Shown: in pieces, positions 40,676-50,102 of the stretch
Layout: each line of letters opens with the position of its first letter
How positions within the stretch are numbered: the first letter of the stretch is position 1
NCBI RefSeq assembly: GCF_020833685.1
Contig: NZ_JACKZY010000003.1
Span: 758,997-822,996, forward strand
Direction of reading: 5' to 3'
From: Nitratireductor sp. B36
GTDB lineage: Bacteria; Pseudomonadota; Alphaproteobacteria; Rhizobiales; Rhizobiaceae
DNA length: 64,000 nt
Program-made: the position numbers and the translations under genes
Notes under the pieces: model-generated
The model's input: only the letters and a program-made list of their open reading frames with translations
What the model was told of the DNA's origin: nothing
Database searches by the model: none

Positions 40676-41671
40676 CTACTGGACGGGCGGGATCGATCCG
40701 AGCGGCAGAAAGCCGACGAAAACGCGGCCCTGGCGAATGTTTACCGGCAGGGTCGGTGCCGTGCCCAGATTGGCGAGCCCTGCCGTAATTCCAGCGATCT
40801 CGTCGCGCTTTTCCGGCAGGATCGTGCCAACGAGTTGCGCGATCCTCTGAGGTTCGCTGACCGTCACACGCAGTTCGGCATCCAGCAGCCCATTCTCTGC
40901 AACGCGGACGGGCCCCTTCAGGATGAGGCCGGCTTCTCCACCCGCGATCTTCAGGCTAAGGTTTTCAATTGTTCCCGAACGCCCACGCAATCCGGGCGCA
41001 TTCAAGCGAGCCAGGGACACGCCATCGTCGACAGTCAGAAGCAATTCGCCAGCGAGAGCCGGCATCGCGCTGCCATTTGTGAACTCTGGATCGATTGTTA
41101 GAGCCTGGGCAATGACGGCAATGTCGAGATCGCTCCCGTTTTGCCTGGTGTGGGCCTGAAACGATTCTGCGCGCGCGATGGGCTGGCGGCTCTCGTCATC
41201 GAGTGTGAGGACAACATTTCTTGCCTCGCTGGAGATGCGTTCAGGCAGGCTTGTCGTCAGGCGCGCGCTGACGCGCATGTTTTCCCAGGCGGCCTCAATG
41301 GCCGGGAGATAGGGTGTCGCAATGCGGGCAGGTCCATCAAGCTCGCCGACCGTGCGCATTGGCTGATAGACCTGTGCTGCCGAGCGGAAGGCGCCGGCGC
41401 TGATGGAAATGCCGTTTTTGGCATCCTCGTAGAACACGCTTCGGCAGAAAAGGCCAATGCGGAACGGATAGCCACGCGCTGTCGGCTCTTCGCAGTTTGC
41501 GCGCTGATGGCCGACGTTCAAATTCTCGATGGCCGTTATGGTGCGGCGTTCCAGCGTGTCGGCGGCGTAGAACCAGACACCGGTATAAGCCAGGATCGCC
41601 AGAATGATGAAAAGCGCAAACAGTATGAAGCGGCGACTGAAGCTGCGTCCCGCGCGTTTTCTTGACGGCAT
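40676..41671 (-). CDS. DUF2125 family membrane-anchored protein
   Basis: A 331-residue protein with one N-terminal membrane anchor (about 15-38) and a large periplasmic beta-rich part. The family is limited largely to alphaproteobacteria and has no known function. The LFCRSVFYEDAKNGISISAG and LARLNAPGLRGRSGTIENL segments are typical. Convergent with tyrC, three bases apart. Confidence 0.75.
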   Translation of the reverse strand: MPSRKRAGRSFSRRFILFALFIILAILAYTGVWFYAADTLERRTITAIENLNVGHQRANCEEPTARGYPFRIGLFCRSVFYEDAKNGISISAGAFRSAAQVYQPMRTVGELDGPARIATPYLPAIEAAWENMRVSARLTTSLPERISSEARNVVLTLDDESRQPIARAESFQAHTRQNGSDLDIAVIAQALTIDPEFTNGSAMPALAGELLLTVDDGVSLARLNAPGLRGRSGTIENLSLKIAGGEAGLILKGPVRVAENGLLDAELRVTVSEPQRIAQLVGTILPEKRDEIAGITAGLANLGTAPTLPVNIRQGRVFVGFLPLGSIPPVQ

Positions 41672-41704
41672 GTGGTCCTCCGGTTAACCCGTTCGCCTTT
41701 AGTC

Positions 41705-42280
41705 ATGGCGAGACGGCAGCACCCTTTCAAGCATTGGGCAGGCGATATGGACGATTTTTGGGTCTTTGGCTACGGATCGCTGATGTGGCGCCCGGGTTTT
41801 GCGCATGTTGAAACCTGCAAGGCGAGGCTATACGGCTATCGCCGTGCTCTGTGCATTTATTCCCATGTTCATCGTGGCACTCCAGATCGCCCGGGGCTCG
41901 TGTTGGGCCTCGATCGTGGTGGTTCCTGCCTCGGACTAGCCTTTCGGGTTCCCAGGGAGCTGGAAAGTGAGGTGGTCGGTTATCTTCGGGAACGGGAACT
42001 TGTCACCAACGTCTATCTGGAGCGCCGGGTTGGTATCCGCTTGGCCGGCGGAGCGTCAGTGACTGCGCTTACCTATGTGGTCGACCGCAGCCATGGCCAG
42101 TATGCGGGCAGTCTCGACATCGACCATGCGGCGCGGCAGGTTCACGCATCTGTCGGGCAATCGGGACCCAATGTGGAGTATGTCCGCAACACCGTCGAGC
42201 ATCTAAAGGCACTCGACATTCGCGATCACTGGCTCGAAGCTGTAGCGGCGCGTCTCGACACGGTGGCAGGAGCAGTCTAG
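41705..42280 (+). CDS. Gamma-glutamylcyclotransferase, ChaC-like
   Basis: A 191-residue protein. The core DFWVFGYGSLMWRPGF holds the YGSL substrate loop. The catalytic glutamate of ChaC enzymes is expected in the ELESEVVGYLRERELV region (around residue 100). ChaC degrades glutathione to 5-oxoproline and Cys-Gly. The start could also be ATG 41747 (MDDFWVFGYG), giving 177 residues. Its stop TAG lies in the same CTAG tetranucleotide as the stop of the convergent plsC gene. Confidence 0.87.
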   Translation: MARRQHPFKHWAGDMDDFWVFGYGSLMWRPGFAHVETCKARLYGYRRALCIYSHVHRGTPDRPGLVLGLDRGGSCLGLAFRVPRELESEVVGYLRERELVTNVYLERRVGIRLAGGASVTALTYVVDRSHGQYAGSLDIDHAARQVHASVGQSGPNVEYVRNTVEHLKALDIRDHWLEAVAARLDTVAGAV

Positions 42281-43086
42281 CTGGTCTGGCTTGTGCTTGA
42301 TTGCTTCATAACACCGAGCTCTTTCAAGCGCCGGCGAGCGGTTTCGGGTAGAGGCGGCGGATTGGGAGAAGTTGCGGCCTCCACCAGCATCTCGTCGCAG
42401 GCGGTTTCGGTTTCCCTGACCAGACGTTCCTGAAACACATCACGTGGAAGGCCTGGCTCTATCGGTGGCAGAAAACGAGCGCGGATGAGCCCTGGATGGC
42501 GCAGGAATTTGCGCCGGGGCCAGAAAAGTCCCGCAGCATGTGCGACCGGCACCACGGGGACACCGAGCTGGCCGTAGAGTTCAACAATACCGTATTTGTA
42601 GGCTGGCTCGGCCCCCGGCGGACGGCGCGTGCCTTCCGGATAGATGATGAGCTGACGGTTGTCTTTCATCAGTTCGTGAGCTGACTTAACAGCCTGCTTC
42701 AGCGCTTTGGTGCGGCTGCCGCGATTGATGGGGATCATGCGCATCTTCGCCACGTACCAGCCGAAAAACGGGATCCAGACCAGCTCCCGCTTCAAAATAT
42801 AGAGTGCGTCAGGAATGTTTGGCAGGAAGGCAATCGTATCCCAGAACGACTGGTGTTTTGGAGCGATGATGCAGGGACCGTCAGGCAGGTTTTCAAGGCC
42901 AGTGATTTCGGATCGCGCACCCGTAATGACCCGCTGCAACCACAGGCTGGAAGCGGCCCAGAATTTTGGCACGAACCAGGCTTTCTTGCGTGGCAAGAGG
43001 AAAAACAGGGGAGTCCAAAACAACATCTGAACAATCAGGTTCAGATAGAAAACGAGGTTGAAAACGGCAGAACGGATAAAGAGCAT
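42277..43086 (-). CDS. plsC: 1-acyl-sn-glycerol-3-phosphate acyltransferase
   Basis: A 269-residue acyltransferase starting at 43086 (MLFIRSAVFNLVFY), which gives a hydrophobic N-terminal anchor; a 36-residue upstream extension is unlikely. Catalytic HX4D motif HQSFWD and substrate motif YPEGTRRPPG are present. It acylates lysophosphatidic acid in phospholipid synthesis. Lies in the same direction after ftsE-ftsX-ydcF. Confidence 0.93.
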   Translation of the reverse strand: MLFIRSAVFNLVFYLNLIVQMLFWTPLFFLLPRKKAWFVPKFWAASSLWLQRVITGARSEITGLENLPDGPCIIAPKHQSFWDTIAFLPNIPDALYILKRELVWIPFFGWYVAKMRMIPINRGSRTKALKQAVKSAHELMKDNRQLIIYPEGTRRPPGAEPAYKYGIVELYGQLGVPVVPVAHAAGLFWPRRKFLRHPGLIRARFLPPIEPGLPRDVFQERLVRETETACDEMLVEAATSPNPPPLPETARRRLKELGVMKQSSTSQTS

Positions 43087-43156
43087 GACGGTGGCCCGTT
43101 GGGTGTCTTGCGAGGCTCTTACATCAACAGGACGGTGAGGCAAAGCGCTGAGGAAG

Positions 43157-43891
43157 TCAGTCGTGATGCACAGTCGCTTTGGTAAGCTTCGCATGAGTGC
43201 TCACGCCAGTGTTGCGGGGCAGCGGAATAACCTCGCGAACAAGAGCTCCCACATATTTGGTATACTCGGTCGCAAGAACGCGAAGCGCGTCGGGCTTGGC
43301 GAGCCAAGCGCCGTTGTCGAGCGGGGTGTTGACGACGGGGTAGGGATAGACCTTCGAATCCGGCAGCAGCCGCTGCATCTCCAGGAGGCTGCGCGGCATG
43401 TGATAGTTGTTCGTTACGAGGATGATGCTGCTATACGCGTTGGCCTGAACCCATTTGGCACTTTCTTCGGCGTTGCCGATCGTATCGAGTGCCGCATGGT
43501 CGATGTCGACGCAACAATCGAAAAGTTCCGCTTCGCTGCCGGTCGCAATGCGCAGATCATCCGCTCGTGCCACGGGGTTCACCCCACTGATCAACAGTCT
43601 TTTTCCCTTGCCGGCTTTGAGCAGGCTTACCGCTGCATCTATTCGGGACTGTCCGCCGGTCAGAACGATGATGCCATCAGCATCGTCGATATCGCGAGGG
43701 GCCGAAAGGTGCCCAATATGATCGGCGAATAACCCGAAGCCGGCAATGAAGGCAGAGGTTGCAACAAGGCAAACCAAGAGAGCAAGCCGGACCACACGGC
43801 GCATGCCAAACCGGCTGCCGCGTGGCGGAGGCATTTCCGGGCCGTCGAGGCCGCTCTGGCGCTCTTGTGTCATGGTGTGATGGTTAGCCAT
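43157..43891 (-). CDS. YdcF family protein (DUF218, SanA/ElyC-like)
   Basis: About 244 residues with an N-terminal membrane segment (about 30-52) followed by DUF218: GIIVLTGGQSRIDAAVSLLKAGKGKRLLISG and the conserved ILVTNNYHMPRSL. The family is linked to envelope integrity (ElyC, SanA) through an unknown reaction. Start uncertain (43903 TTG, 43891 ATG or 43873 ATG); none has a strong ribosome site. Between ftsX and plsC on the same strand. Confidence 0.85.
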   Translation of the reverse strand: MANHHTMTQERQSGLDGPEMPPPRGSRFGMRRVVRLALLVCLVATSAFIAGFGLFADHIGHLSAPRDIDDADGIIVLTGGQSRIDAAVSLLKAGKGKRLLISGVNPVARADDLRIATGSEAELFDCCVDIDHAALDTIGNAEESAKWVQANAYSSIILVTNNYHMPRSLLEMQRLLPDSKVYPYPVVNTPLDNGAWLAKPDALRVLATEYTKYVGALVREVIPLPRNTGVSTHAKLTKATVHHD

Positions 43892-43967
43892 AAATTGCGG
43901 CAATGGATAGTCGACGAGGTACTGGTCAACAAGCGAAAGCCGCTTTCTCTCTACATGCGGTTGAGCC

Positions 43968-44957
43968 CTACATGCTGTCGGGGTGAGTGCTGTCCACGTT
44001 CTTCAGATAGGATAGCACGGTGACATGCGTGGTCGCAGCGGTCAGAACAGCAATAACGACGACAATGGCGCCAACCCCGATATAACCTGAGGGGCCAATC
44101 GCGAAATTTCCGAAAAGTGCAGTAGCCTGATCGGCTTCCGGAGTGGCCATGTTTCGGGAAGACCACCAGTAAAAGCCGACGAAAACGAGGATCGCACCGA
44201 TTCCTCCGGCGGCTGCGCCCTTCATGCCGGCGAGCAGGAAATGGCGTCTGAACTGGGAGGCAATGAATGGCGCTTCCGCGCCGACGAAATGCAGCACCTC
44301 GATAATGTGGCCGTTTCCCGCCATGGCGCCACGGGTGGCGAAGATCACGGTCAGAGCTGTCGCCGAAAGCATGAGGGCGAGCGCTGACATGCCGATTGTG
44401 ACCGTGGTCCGGGCCATGGCGACCAATCGGTCAACCCATGTACGATGGTCGTCCAGTGTGGCGTTTGCCACGGTCTCCTGCAATTGCGAGCGCATAGCGG
44501 CGAAATCGGGACGCGACAATGGATCGATGGTAACGATCACCAGTCGCGGTACGGGGAGGCTCTCGATGTCGAGACCCGTCCCAAGCCATGGCTCCAGAAG
44601 TCGGGCGGTGGCTTGAGCATCGACGACAGTGGCATCGACGACGCCAGGATAGCTTGCAGCAATATCGCGCGCCTGGGCGAGGGCGGATGCCATATCCAGC
44701 CCTTCCTCCGGCTTGATCTGAATTGTCGCCTCGCGGGCGATCTGCGTCTGCCAGGTTGCCGCCGTATCCCGCACGAGGGTTACCGCGCCCAGCGTGAGAC
44801 AGGACAGAAATGTCATGATCGCTATGACAAGAACCATGGCGCGGCCGGCCACATTGTCTGGAGGCACGATGGGCATCTGCTTGCGAGAGACCGCCCCGCG
44901 CGCGCCAGAACTGATGCGTGTGCCGAGATTTTTCAGGAGGCGCTTGGTCTCAGTCAT
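43968..44957 (-). CDS. ftsX: Cell division ABC permease FtsX
   Basis: A 329-residue protein with four membrane segments. Cytoplasmic N terminus to about 40, first helix AMVLVIAIMTFLSCLTLGA, a periplasmic loop of about 90-110 residues, then three helices with a FAT-RGAMAGNGHIIEVLHFVGA hinge region between. FtsEX controls peptidoglycan amidases during division. It overlaps ftsE by eight bases. Confidence 0.92.
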   Translation of the reverse strand: MTETKRLLKNLGTRISSGARGAVSRKQMPIVPPDNVAGRAMVLVIAIMTFLSCLTLGAVTLVRDTAATWQTQIAREATIQIKPEEGLDMASALAQARDIAASYPGVVDATVVDAQATARLLEPWLGTGLDIESLPVPRLVIVTIDPLSRPDFAAMRSQLQETVANATLDDHRTWVDRLVAMARTTVTIGMSALALMLSATALTVIFATRGAMAGNGHIIEVLHFVGAEAPFIASQFRRHFLLAGMKGAAAGGIGAILVFVGFYWWSSRNMATPEADQATALFGNFAIGPSGYIGVGAIVVVIAVLTAATTHVTVLSYLKNVDSTHPDSM

Positions 44958-45609
44958 AGATTTCGAGCCTTCCGCCGGACAAAACCATGCGGCGTGCATC
45001 CACCTGATCCATCAGGCCGAGATCGTGGGTGGCGATAAGAACGGCGGTGCCGAGACGGTTCAGCTCGATGAGAAGCCGAAGCAGGCGGCGAGCCAGTTGC
45101 GGATCCACATTGCCGGTCGGCTCATCGGCCAGAAGGATGCGCGGTTGCTCAATAAGCGCACGGGCGATGGCTGCGCGTTGCTTCTCTCCGCCTGATAGAA
45201 TGGGTGGCAGGACATGCATGCGCTCACCCAACCCCACCCATTTCAACAGCTCAATCACATCGCTGCGATAAGTGGATTCCTCCCGCCCGCGTACGCGCAG
45301 AGGGAGCGCCACGTTCTCGTAGGTGGTGAGATGGTCGAGGAGACGGAAGTCCTGGAACACGACGCCAATATTGCGCCGGAGGAGCGGGAGTTCGGTGCGC
45401 GTGATCGCGGAGCGATCCTTGCCGAAAATCGTGATGAGCCCGCGGGTCGGCTTCAAAGACATGAACAGCAGGCGCAGCAGCGTTGTTTTGCCTGCGCCTG
45501 AGGGGCCGCTGAGAAACTGGAAGGAACGTTCGGGCAGGTGAAAGGAGACGTCACGGAGAATTTCCGGACCCATCCCATACCTATGGCCGACATTTTCAAA
45601 TCGAATCAC
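44950..45609 (-). CDS. ftsE: Cell division ATPase FtsE
   Basis: A 219-residue ABC ATPase starting with GTG 45609 (VIRFENVGHRYG). Walker A GPSGAGKTT, FtsE-typical RRNIGVVFQDFRLL, signature LSGGEKQRAAIARAL and Walker B ILLADEPTGNVDP. Works with FtsX. A CtrA box lies 70 bp upstream. Confidence 0.95.
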   Translation of the reverse strand: MIRFENVGHRYGMGPEILRDVSFHLPERSFQFLSGPSGAGKTTLLRLLFMSLKPTRGLITIFGKDRSAITRTELPLLRRNIGVVFQDFRLLDHLTTYENVALPLRVRGREESTYRSDVIELLKWVGLGERMHVLPPILSGGEKQRAAIARALIEQPRILLADEPTGNVDPQLARRLLRLLIELNRLGTAVLIATHDLGLMDQVDARRMVLSGGRLEIYD

Positions 45610-45678
45610 GTGGAACCTGCGTTCTGTGAGTGGCGGACGCTGCCTGGACGCATGCTGCCAGACCATCAACCCGCATGG

Positions 45679-45694
45679 TTAATAGCAAGTTAAC
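45679..45694. promoter_or_regulatory. Full CtrA-binding consensus box
   Basis: TTAA-TAGCAAG-TTAAC matches the alphaproteobacterial cell-cycle regulator CtrA site TTAA-N7-TTAAC exactly, in the divergent region between ftsE and the 45779 gene. A further TTAACC half-like site occurs at about 45724. Confidence 0.75.
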
Positions 45695-45778
45695 TCTTGC
45701 TTGGTATGCGTGATGGCGAAGCATTAACCATTTCCATTTACCCCGGAAAGGTGGATCACGAAAGGACAGTCTGCCCGC

Positions 45779-46411
45779 ATGAGGCACTCTGACAGCTCAC
45801 GCCCCGTTTCGGGTGAAATCATGATGCCCGACCGGATGCGGCAAACGCACTCCCGGGGCGCGGCATCGTGTGACACTGTCGATGCTGACTTCGAAACCAT
45901 TGTTTCCACCGCCCGTACCGTCTCTGCATCGCCATCCACACCGTCTGCTGATCCAGTCGTGGCGGGCCTTGATATGCTTAGGCCGGGCGGTCAGACTACG
46001 CGACAGACAACCTCACGTGCCGGGCCGGCCTTCTGGATGTTCGGGGCTTTGATCACGGCTGGAGCCTTCTGGATATCCGGAGGGCACAGCCTCTTTCGGG
46101 AACTAAATGTTCTTGCAACCCGGCAGCCTCAACAGGTTCTTCAGCTTGTCGATGTGACATCACGGGTGGAGCGGCAGGGAGACAATGCCATGCTCATCGT
46201 TGACGGGGCCGCGCTCAACGGTGGCGATGGTCTCGTGTTGCTTCCGCAGATCTCGATCAACGTTCTCACGGAAAACGGCTCGACAACGCGCTATTTTCTG
46301 GGGACAAACACCCAGCATCTTGGCCCGGGCGCGCGCTTTCCCTTCTCCAGCCGGCTTGTCGCGCCTAGGGAAGGGATCAAGTCCGTCTCTGTGACGTTTC
46401 ACACGTCATAG
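45779..46411 (+). CDS. Hypothetical membrane-anchored protein
   Basis: A 210-residue protein not clearly recognised. A polar, low-complexity N terminus (1-80) is followed by one transmembrane helix (about 84-104; PAFWMFGALITAGAFWISGG). A periplasmic-looking beta-rich domain follows (about 120-210; VTSRVERQGDNAMLIVDGAALNGGDG, then PREGIKSVSVTF). Proteins in this ftsE-hpt position in related bacteria often start with an MJ0042 zinc ribbon, but no CxxC pair is visible here. CtrA control with ftsE is possible. Confidence 0.6.
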   Translation: MRHSDSSRPVSGEIMMPDRMRQTHSRGAASCDTVDADFETIVSTARTVSASPSTPSADPVVAGLDMLRPGGQTTRQTTSRAGPAFWMFGALITAGAFWISGGHSLFRELNVLATRQPQQVLQLVDVTSRVERQGDNAMLIVDGAALNGGDGLVLLPQISINVLTENGSTTRYFLGTNTQHLGPGARFPFSSRLVAPREGIKSVSVTFHTS

Positions 46412-46478
46412 ATTATCTGGTTTCGCGGTTCCGGCTATCGAAGATTACCGGAAGTGCCCTGACAGGAGTTCGCCGCCC

Positions 46479-47033
46479 ATGCCTGTTGTTCGCGGCAAGG
46501 AAATCGAGGTTTTGTTTTCAGCCTCGACGATCGCCAGGCGTAATCTGGAGCTCGCCAAGGACATCGCTTCGCGCGACTATGAGGACCTGCTTGTCATCTC
46601 CGTGCTCAAGGGCTCTTTCATCTTTGCAGCGGACTTGATCCGGGCCATGCACGATGTCGGCATTTCACCGGAAGTGGAGTTCATCATGATCTCCAGCTAC
46701 GGCACCGGAACGGAGAGCGGCGAAATCAAGGTGCTGCGTGATATCGACAATGATGTGAGTGGGCGCGACGTGTTGCTCATCGACGATATTCTGGAATCGG
46801 GGAAGACACTCAAGCATACGCGGGAACTGATGCTTTCGCGGGGAGCCAAGTCGGTTTCCATTGCTGTGCTTCTGGACAAGCATTCGCGGCGCCAGACAGA
46901 TGTCGATGCCGAGTTTGTCGGCTTCGAATGCCCTGACTATTTTGTGGTCGGATATGGCATGGATGTAGCCCACGCTTTCCGTGAGTTGCCATTCGTGGGT
47001 GTCGTCAAGGGCGATGCCGAGAGCGATAGCTGA
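46479..47033 (+). CDS. hpt: Hypoxanthine phosphoribosyltransferase
   Basis: A 184-residue purine salvage enzyme. PRPP-binding motif VLLIDDILESGKT, an active-site flexible loop with SSYGTGTESGE, and a C-terminal YFVVGYGMD that holds the base. Full length for Hpt. Confidence 0.95.
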   Translation: MPVVRGKEIEVLFSASTIARRNLELAKDIASRDYEDLLVISVLKGSFIFAADLIRAMHDVGISPEVEFIMISSYGTGTESGEIKVLRDIDNDVSGRDVLLIDDILESGKTLKHTRELMLSRGAKSVSIAVLLDKHSRRQTDVDAEFVGFECPDYFVVGYGMDVAHAFRELPFVGVVKGDAESDS

Positions 47034-47104
47034 GCGGCGATATTTTAAACAAGTGATGGCTGGCTCGTTTACCGAAGCGTAATTGGATCAGGTGAAAACA
47101 GGCC

Positions 47105-47470
47105 ATGGCTAAGCTTTTGATCGTCGAGGACGATGAGTCCGTCCGTAATTTTACTGCCCGCGCATTGAGTGCCGCAGGCCATACCGTGGAGACCGCGGGT
47201 GATGGTCTTGAGGGGCTTGAGAAGATCAATGCCACGGAGGGAAGTTACGATCTTGTCCTGTCGGATATCCGTATGCCGGCAATGGATGGCATCGAGATGG
47301 CGCGCGCCGTTGCAGACGCGTTTCCTGGACTTCGGCTGCTTCTTATGACCGGCTACGCGGACCAGCGCGAACGGGCGGTGGAGCTTGAAGGCACGGTCTC
47401 GGGTGTCGTGAACAAGCCCTTCACGCTGAGTGAGCTTCGCCAGCGCGTTGGCGAAGCACTGGCTGCCTGA
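47105..47470 (+). CDS. Single-domain response regulator, CpdR-like
   Basis: A 121-residue receiver domain without output domain. Phosphoacceptor Asp in LVLSDIRMPAMDG (about residue 54), acidic pocket EDDE near residues 8-11 and the conserved Lys in VVNKPFTLSEL. In alphaproteobacteria CpdR is such a stand-alone receiver that directs CtrA and PdeA to ClpXP when unphosphorylated. The identity is a good guess, not certain: other stand-alone receivers look alike. Confidence 0.6.
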   Translation: MAKLLIVEDDESVRNFTARALSAAGHTVETAGDGLEGLEKINATEGSYDLVLSDIRMPAMDGIEMARAVADAFPGLRLLLMTGYADQRERAVELEGTVSGVVNKPFTLSELRQRVGEALAA

Positions 47471-47516
47471 CAGTTCAGGGTAGATAGGGCGCCTTATGAT
47501 CTGTCCCCGTGGCGGA

Positions 47517-50102
47517 TCACTGCATGTCGAGCAGCCGCTCCAGATATTCCTTTTCAAGTGCAGGGCTCAAGGCATCGCCGAGGCGTTTGCGAATTGCTTC
47601 CAGAATGCGGCGCGCGCGTTGGGTGTCGATCTCATCGGGAACCTCTACCGAATCGCCAAAATCCGGGCCCGTGGTTGCCTGCGGCCGTCCGAGCGGGTCG
47701 CGTCCATTGTTGCTTTGTCGAAAACCCTGTTCACCGCCGCCCTGCTCGCCGCGCATGGCCTGCTGCAACTGGTTCATCATGTCCTGAGCGCCTCGACGCA
47801 GCGCTTCCAGCGCGCGTCCCTGCTCGCCGACAGCCTGCTCGCCTTCACCTTCTCCAAGCGCACCTTCGGCTTGACCCATGGCTTCGCCGGCTTCGCCGAA
47901 CCCTTCACCCGGCCTGATGCCCAGCCCCTCGAGCCCCTGCATCAGGCTTTCCAGGTCCTGCCGGAGCGTCCCTTGACCCTGTTGCAAGCCGCGCATGGCA
48001 TCCGCGAACTCCTGTGGTGACATGCCCTGGCCGTCACCGGGCTGCTGGCCGTTACCCTGGCCCTGTTGACCCTGCTCGCCTTGTTGACCCTGCTCGCCTT
48101 GGCCCTCTTGTCCCTGCTGATTTCGTTGCCCGCGCTGCATCTGGTCCATGCGGAAGGTTTCGTTCATCAGTTCCTGCTGGCGACGCATCAGATTGCCAAG
48201 CTCGTCCATCTGCTGGCGCATTTCCGATTGCTGGTTGCCAGACTGGCCCTGCTGGGACCGGCCGGCTTGCAGATTGTTCATCATGTTTTCGAGCTGCGAA
48301 AGCAGCTCCCGAGCCTGGTCGCGGGCTCCGGACTTGGCCAGTTCCTCGATTTGATCGAGGATGCGATCCAGGTCGTTCTGGTTCAGCATCTGGCTATTCT
48401 CCGGCAATTGCTGCGCCATGTTCGGGTTCTGCTGTGCACGCTCAGCGAATTCACGGAGGAACTCCTGCATGGCGCTTCGCAACTCATCCATAAGACGGGC
48501 GATTTCCTCTTCGCTCGCGCCTTCTTCCAATGCGTTCTTCAGAGCCTCCTGCGCCTGCCGCAGACGTTTTTCAGCCGCTGTCAGGTCGCCATCTTCGATG
48601 ATGAGGGCAATCTCCCAAAGGTAGTCGACGACATCGCGAAGTTGTTCGTCTGTCTGCGCGGTTTCCAACCTGGAGCGTGCGGCGGAGATGCCGAGAAATT
48701 GGGACAGATCTTTCAGCGTTTCTTCAGGCCAGGTCATGACCGCGTCCATCATCGCCAGCACGCGGGGCTTTTTATTGGCATCCAGTGCGAGCGTCCGTCG
48801 CTGCTCGATCAAGGCTTTGGCGAGAGGATTGGTGAAAGTCCGTTCAGGCAGAGCGAACAGCTTTGTCTCGCTTTGCGCTTCCTGACCGGCATCATCGATG
48901 GCGTGTAGGCGCATCTTTACGGTACTGCCGGCCCATGGGTGTTCGGTGAGATCACGCGAGGTTTTTGCGGCCACTGTACGGCCGTCGCGGCGCGGCAGCG
49001 TGAGAGGCAGGTCAGGGGCACTGTATAGCGGTCGGGCATCGGGGGCATTGCGGGCCTGTTCGAAAATCGCCCGCGCTTCCGCCGGTCCGTAGTCATCCTC
49101 AATTTCGTAAGCGAGCTCCAAAGCGCCGTTTACAGCGCGTTTCGGGTCTTCTGCAAAGCGTATTTCCGGTGGATTGTCGGGCGTAACCGAGAAAAGCCAG
49201 CCTTCGATCTCCTGCCCGTCGCGCTTCAGACGCAATTTTCCGTCTTCCGTCAATGTTGCGGCAAAACGCCGGGCGGATGTGTCTGTCGACAGAGCTTCGC
49301 TCTGGGAAGCGCCTTCTGGGTCGATCAGGCTTTCTGCATCGTCCGTGGTGAGGTAGGAGAGGGTTTCGGATCCGGAGCCACCGGTCACGCGGAGCGCAAG
49401 TATGCTGCCTTGCGGAACGGTAAATCGCTCTGTGTCGCGATTTGCCTCTGCCGTAAGATAGATCGGGGCGCGGCGTGTATAGGCGGGTGGGGTGACCCAG
49501 GCGTCGACACGCGGCGGTACGACTTCGGCCCCACCATGTGTCCGGAAGGCGTCCAGAACGCTGCCGCCATAGGGGCTGCTGGAGAAGGCCGCAGCGGTTA
49601 CCAGAAGCAGGGCAGCGGCGGCGCGTAGACCCCACGGGTCTCTTTCCGGCACTCCCGTTCTGGGCAGATCGCCATGGATATTGTCGAGCTTGCCAGCCAT
49701 CCGCTTCTGGTGTTCCCGCCAAAGCGCTTCGGCAAACCCGTCCCGATTTCCCGCGAGGCGGTCGGATTGGGCGGCGACGGGCTCATGCACCAACTGGTTT
49801 GCGCGCTCAATGCGCTTGTCGATCTCGGCGGAGGTGGGGCGGCGGAAGCTTCGCAGAGGCCAGAATGAAGCGACAGCAAGCAGAGCGAGACTTGCGGCAA
49901 CGCCATAGCGAACTGCGTCGGGCATCAGTCTGAAGAGGCCCAGCCAGGAGATGCTGATGAACAGACTGATGACAACCAGGAGAGGCAGGATGCGCGGCCA
50001 GAACCGCTCCATGACCATGATCAGGCGCGTGGCGAAACGGGTGTGTGCCAGCCGAACGAAGCGGCCGCGTGTGCGTTCATGCCCTGGAGTTAATTCAGCC
50101 AT
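47517..50102 (-). CDS. TIGR02302 (DUF4175) family membrane protein
   Basis: An 861-residue protein starting at ATG 50102 (MAELTPGHERTRG). Two N-terminal helices (about 30-75), a third near 145, a large middle part with alternating beta segments, and a highly unusual C-terminal third rich in Gln, Glu, Gly and Met (about 610-800). That region includes a run of GQQGEQGQQGQ-type repeats. TIGR02302 is an alphaproteobacterial envelope family of unknown function. The low-complexity tail is probably periplasmic and disordered. Confidence 0.85.
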   Translation of the reverse strand: MAELTPGHERTRGRFVRLAHTRFATRLIMVMERFWPRILPLLVVISLFISISWLGLFRLMPDAVRYGVAASLALLAVASFWPLRSFRRPTSAEIDKRIERANQLVHEPVAAQSDRLAGNRDGFAEALWREHQKRMAGKLDNIHGDLPRTGVPERDPWGLRAAAALLLVTAAAFSSSPYGGSVLDAFRTHGGAEVVPPRVDAWVTPPAYTRRAPIYLTAEANRDTERFTVPQGSILALRVTGGSGSETLSYLTTDDAESLIDPEGASQSEALSTDTSARRFAATLTEDGKLRLKRDGQEIEGWLFSVTPDNPPEIRFAEDPKRAVNGALELAYEIEDDYGPAEARAIFEQARNAPDARPLYSAPDLPLTLPRRDGRTVAAKTSRDLTEHPWAGSTVKMRLHAIDDAGQEAQSETKLFALPERTFTNPLAKALIEQRRTLALDANKKPRVLAMMDAVMTWPEETLKDLSQFLGISAARSRLETAQTDEQLRDVVDYLWEIALIIEDGDLTAAEKRLRQAQEALKNALEEGASEEEIARLMDELRSAMQEFLREFAERAQQNPNMAQQLPENSQMLNQNDLDRILDQIEELAKSGARDQARELLSQLENMMNNLQAGRSQQGQSGNQQSEMRQQMDELGNLMRRQQELMNETFRMDQMQRGQRNQQGQEGQGEQGQQGEQGQQGQGNGQQPGDGQGMSPQEFADAMRGLQQGQGTLRQDLESLMQGLEGLGIRPGEGFGEAGEAMGQAEGALGEGEGEQAVGEQGRALEALRRGAQDMMNQLQQAMRGEQGGGEQGFRQSNNGRDPLGRPQATTGPDFGDSVEVPDEIDTQRARRILEAIRKRLGDALSPALEKEYLERLLDMQ

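Noticed and set aside
45779-46040. MJ0042 zinc ribbon expected for proteins at this ftsE-hpt position
   Set aside because: No CxxC pairs are present in the N-terminal region.
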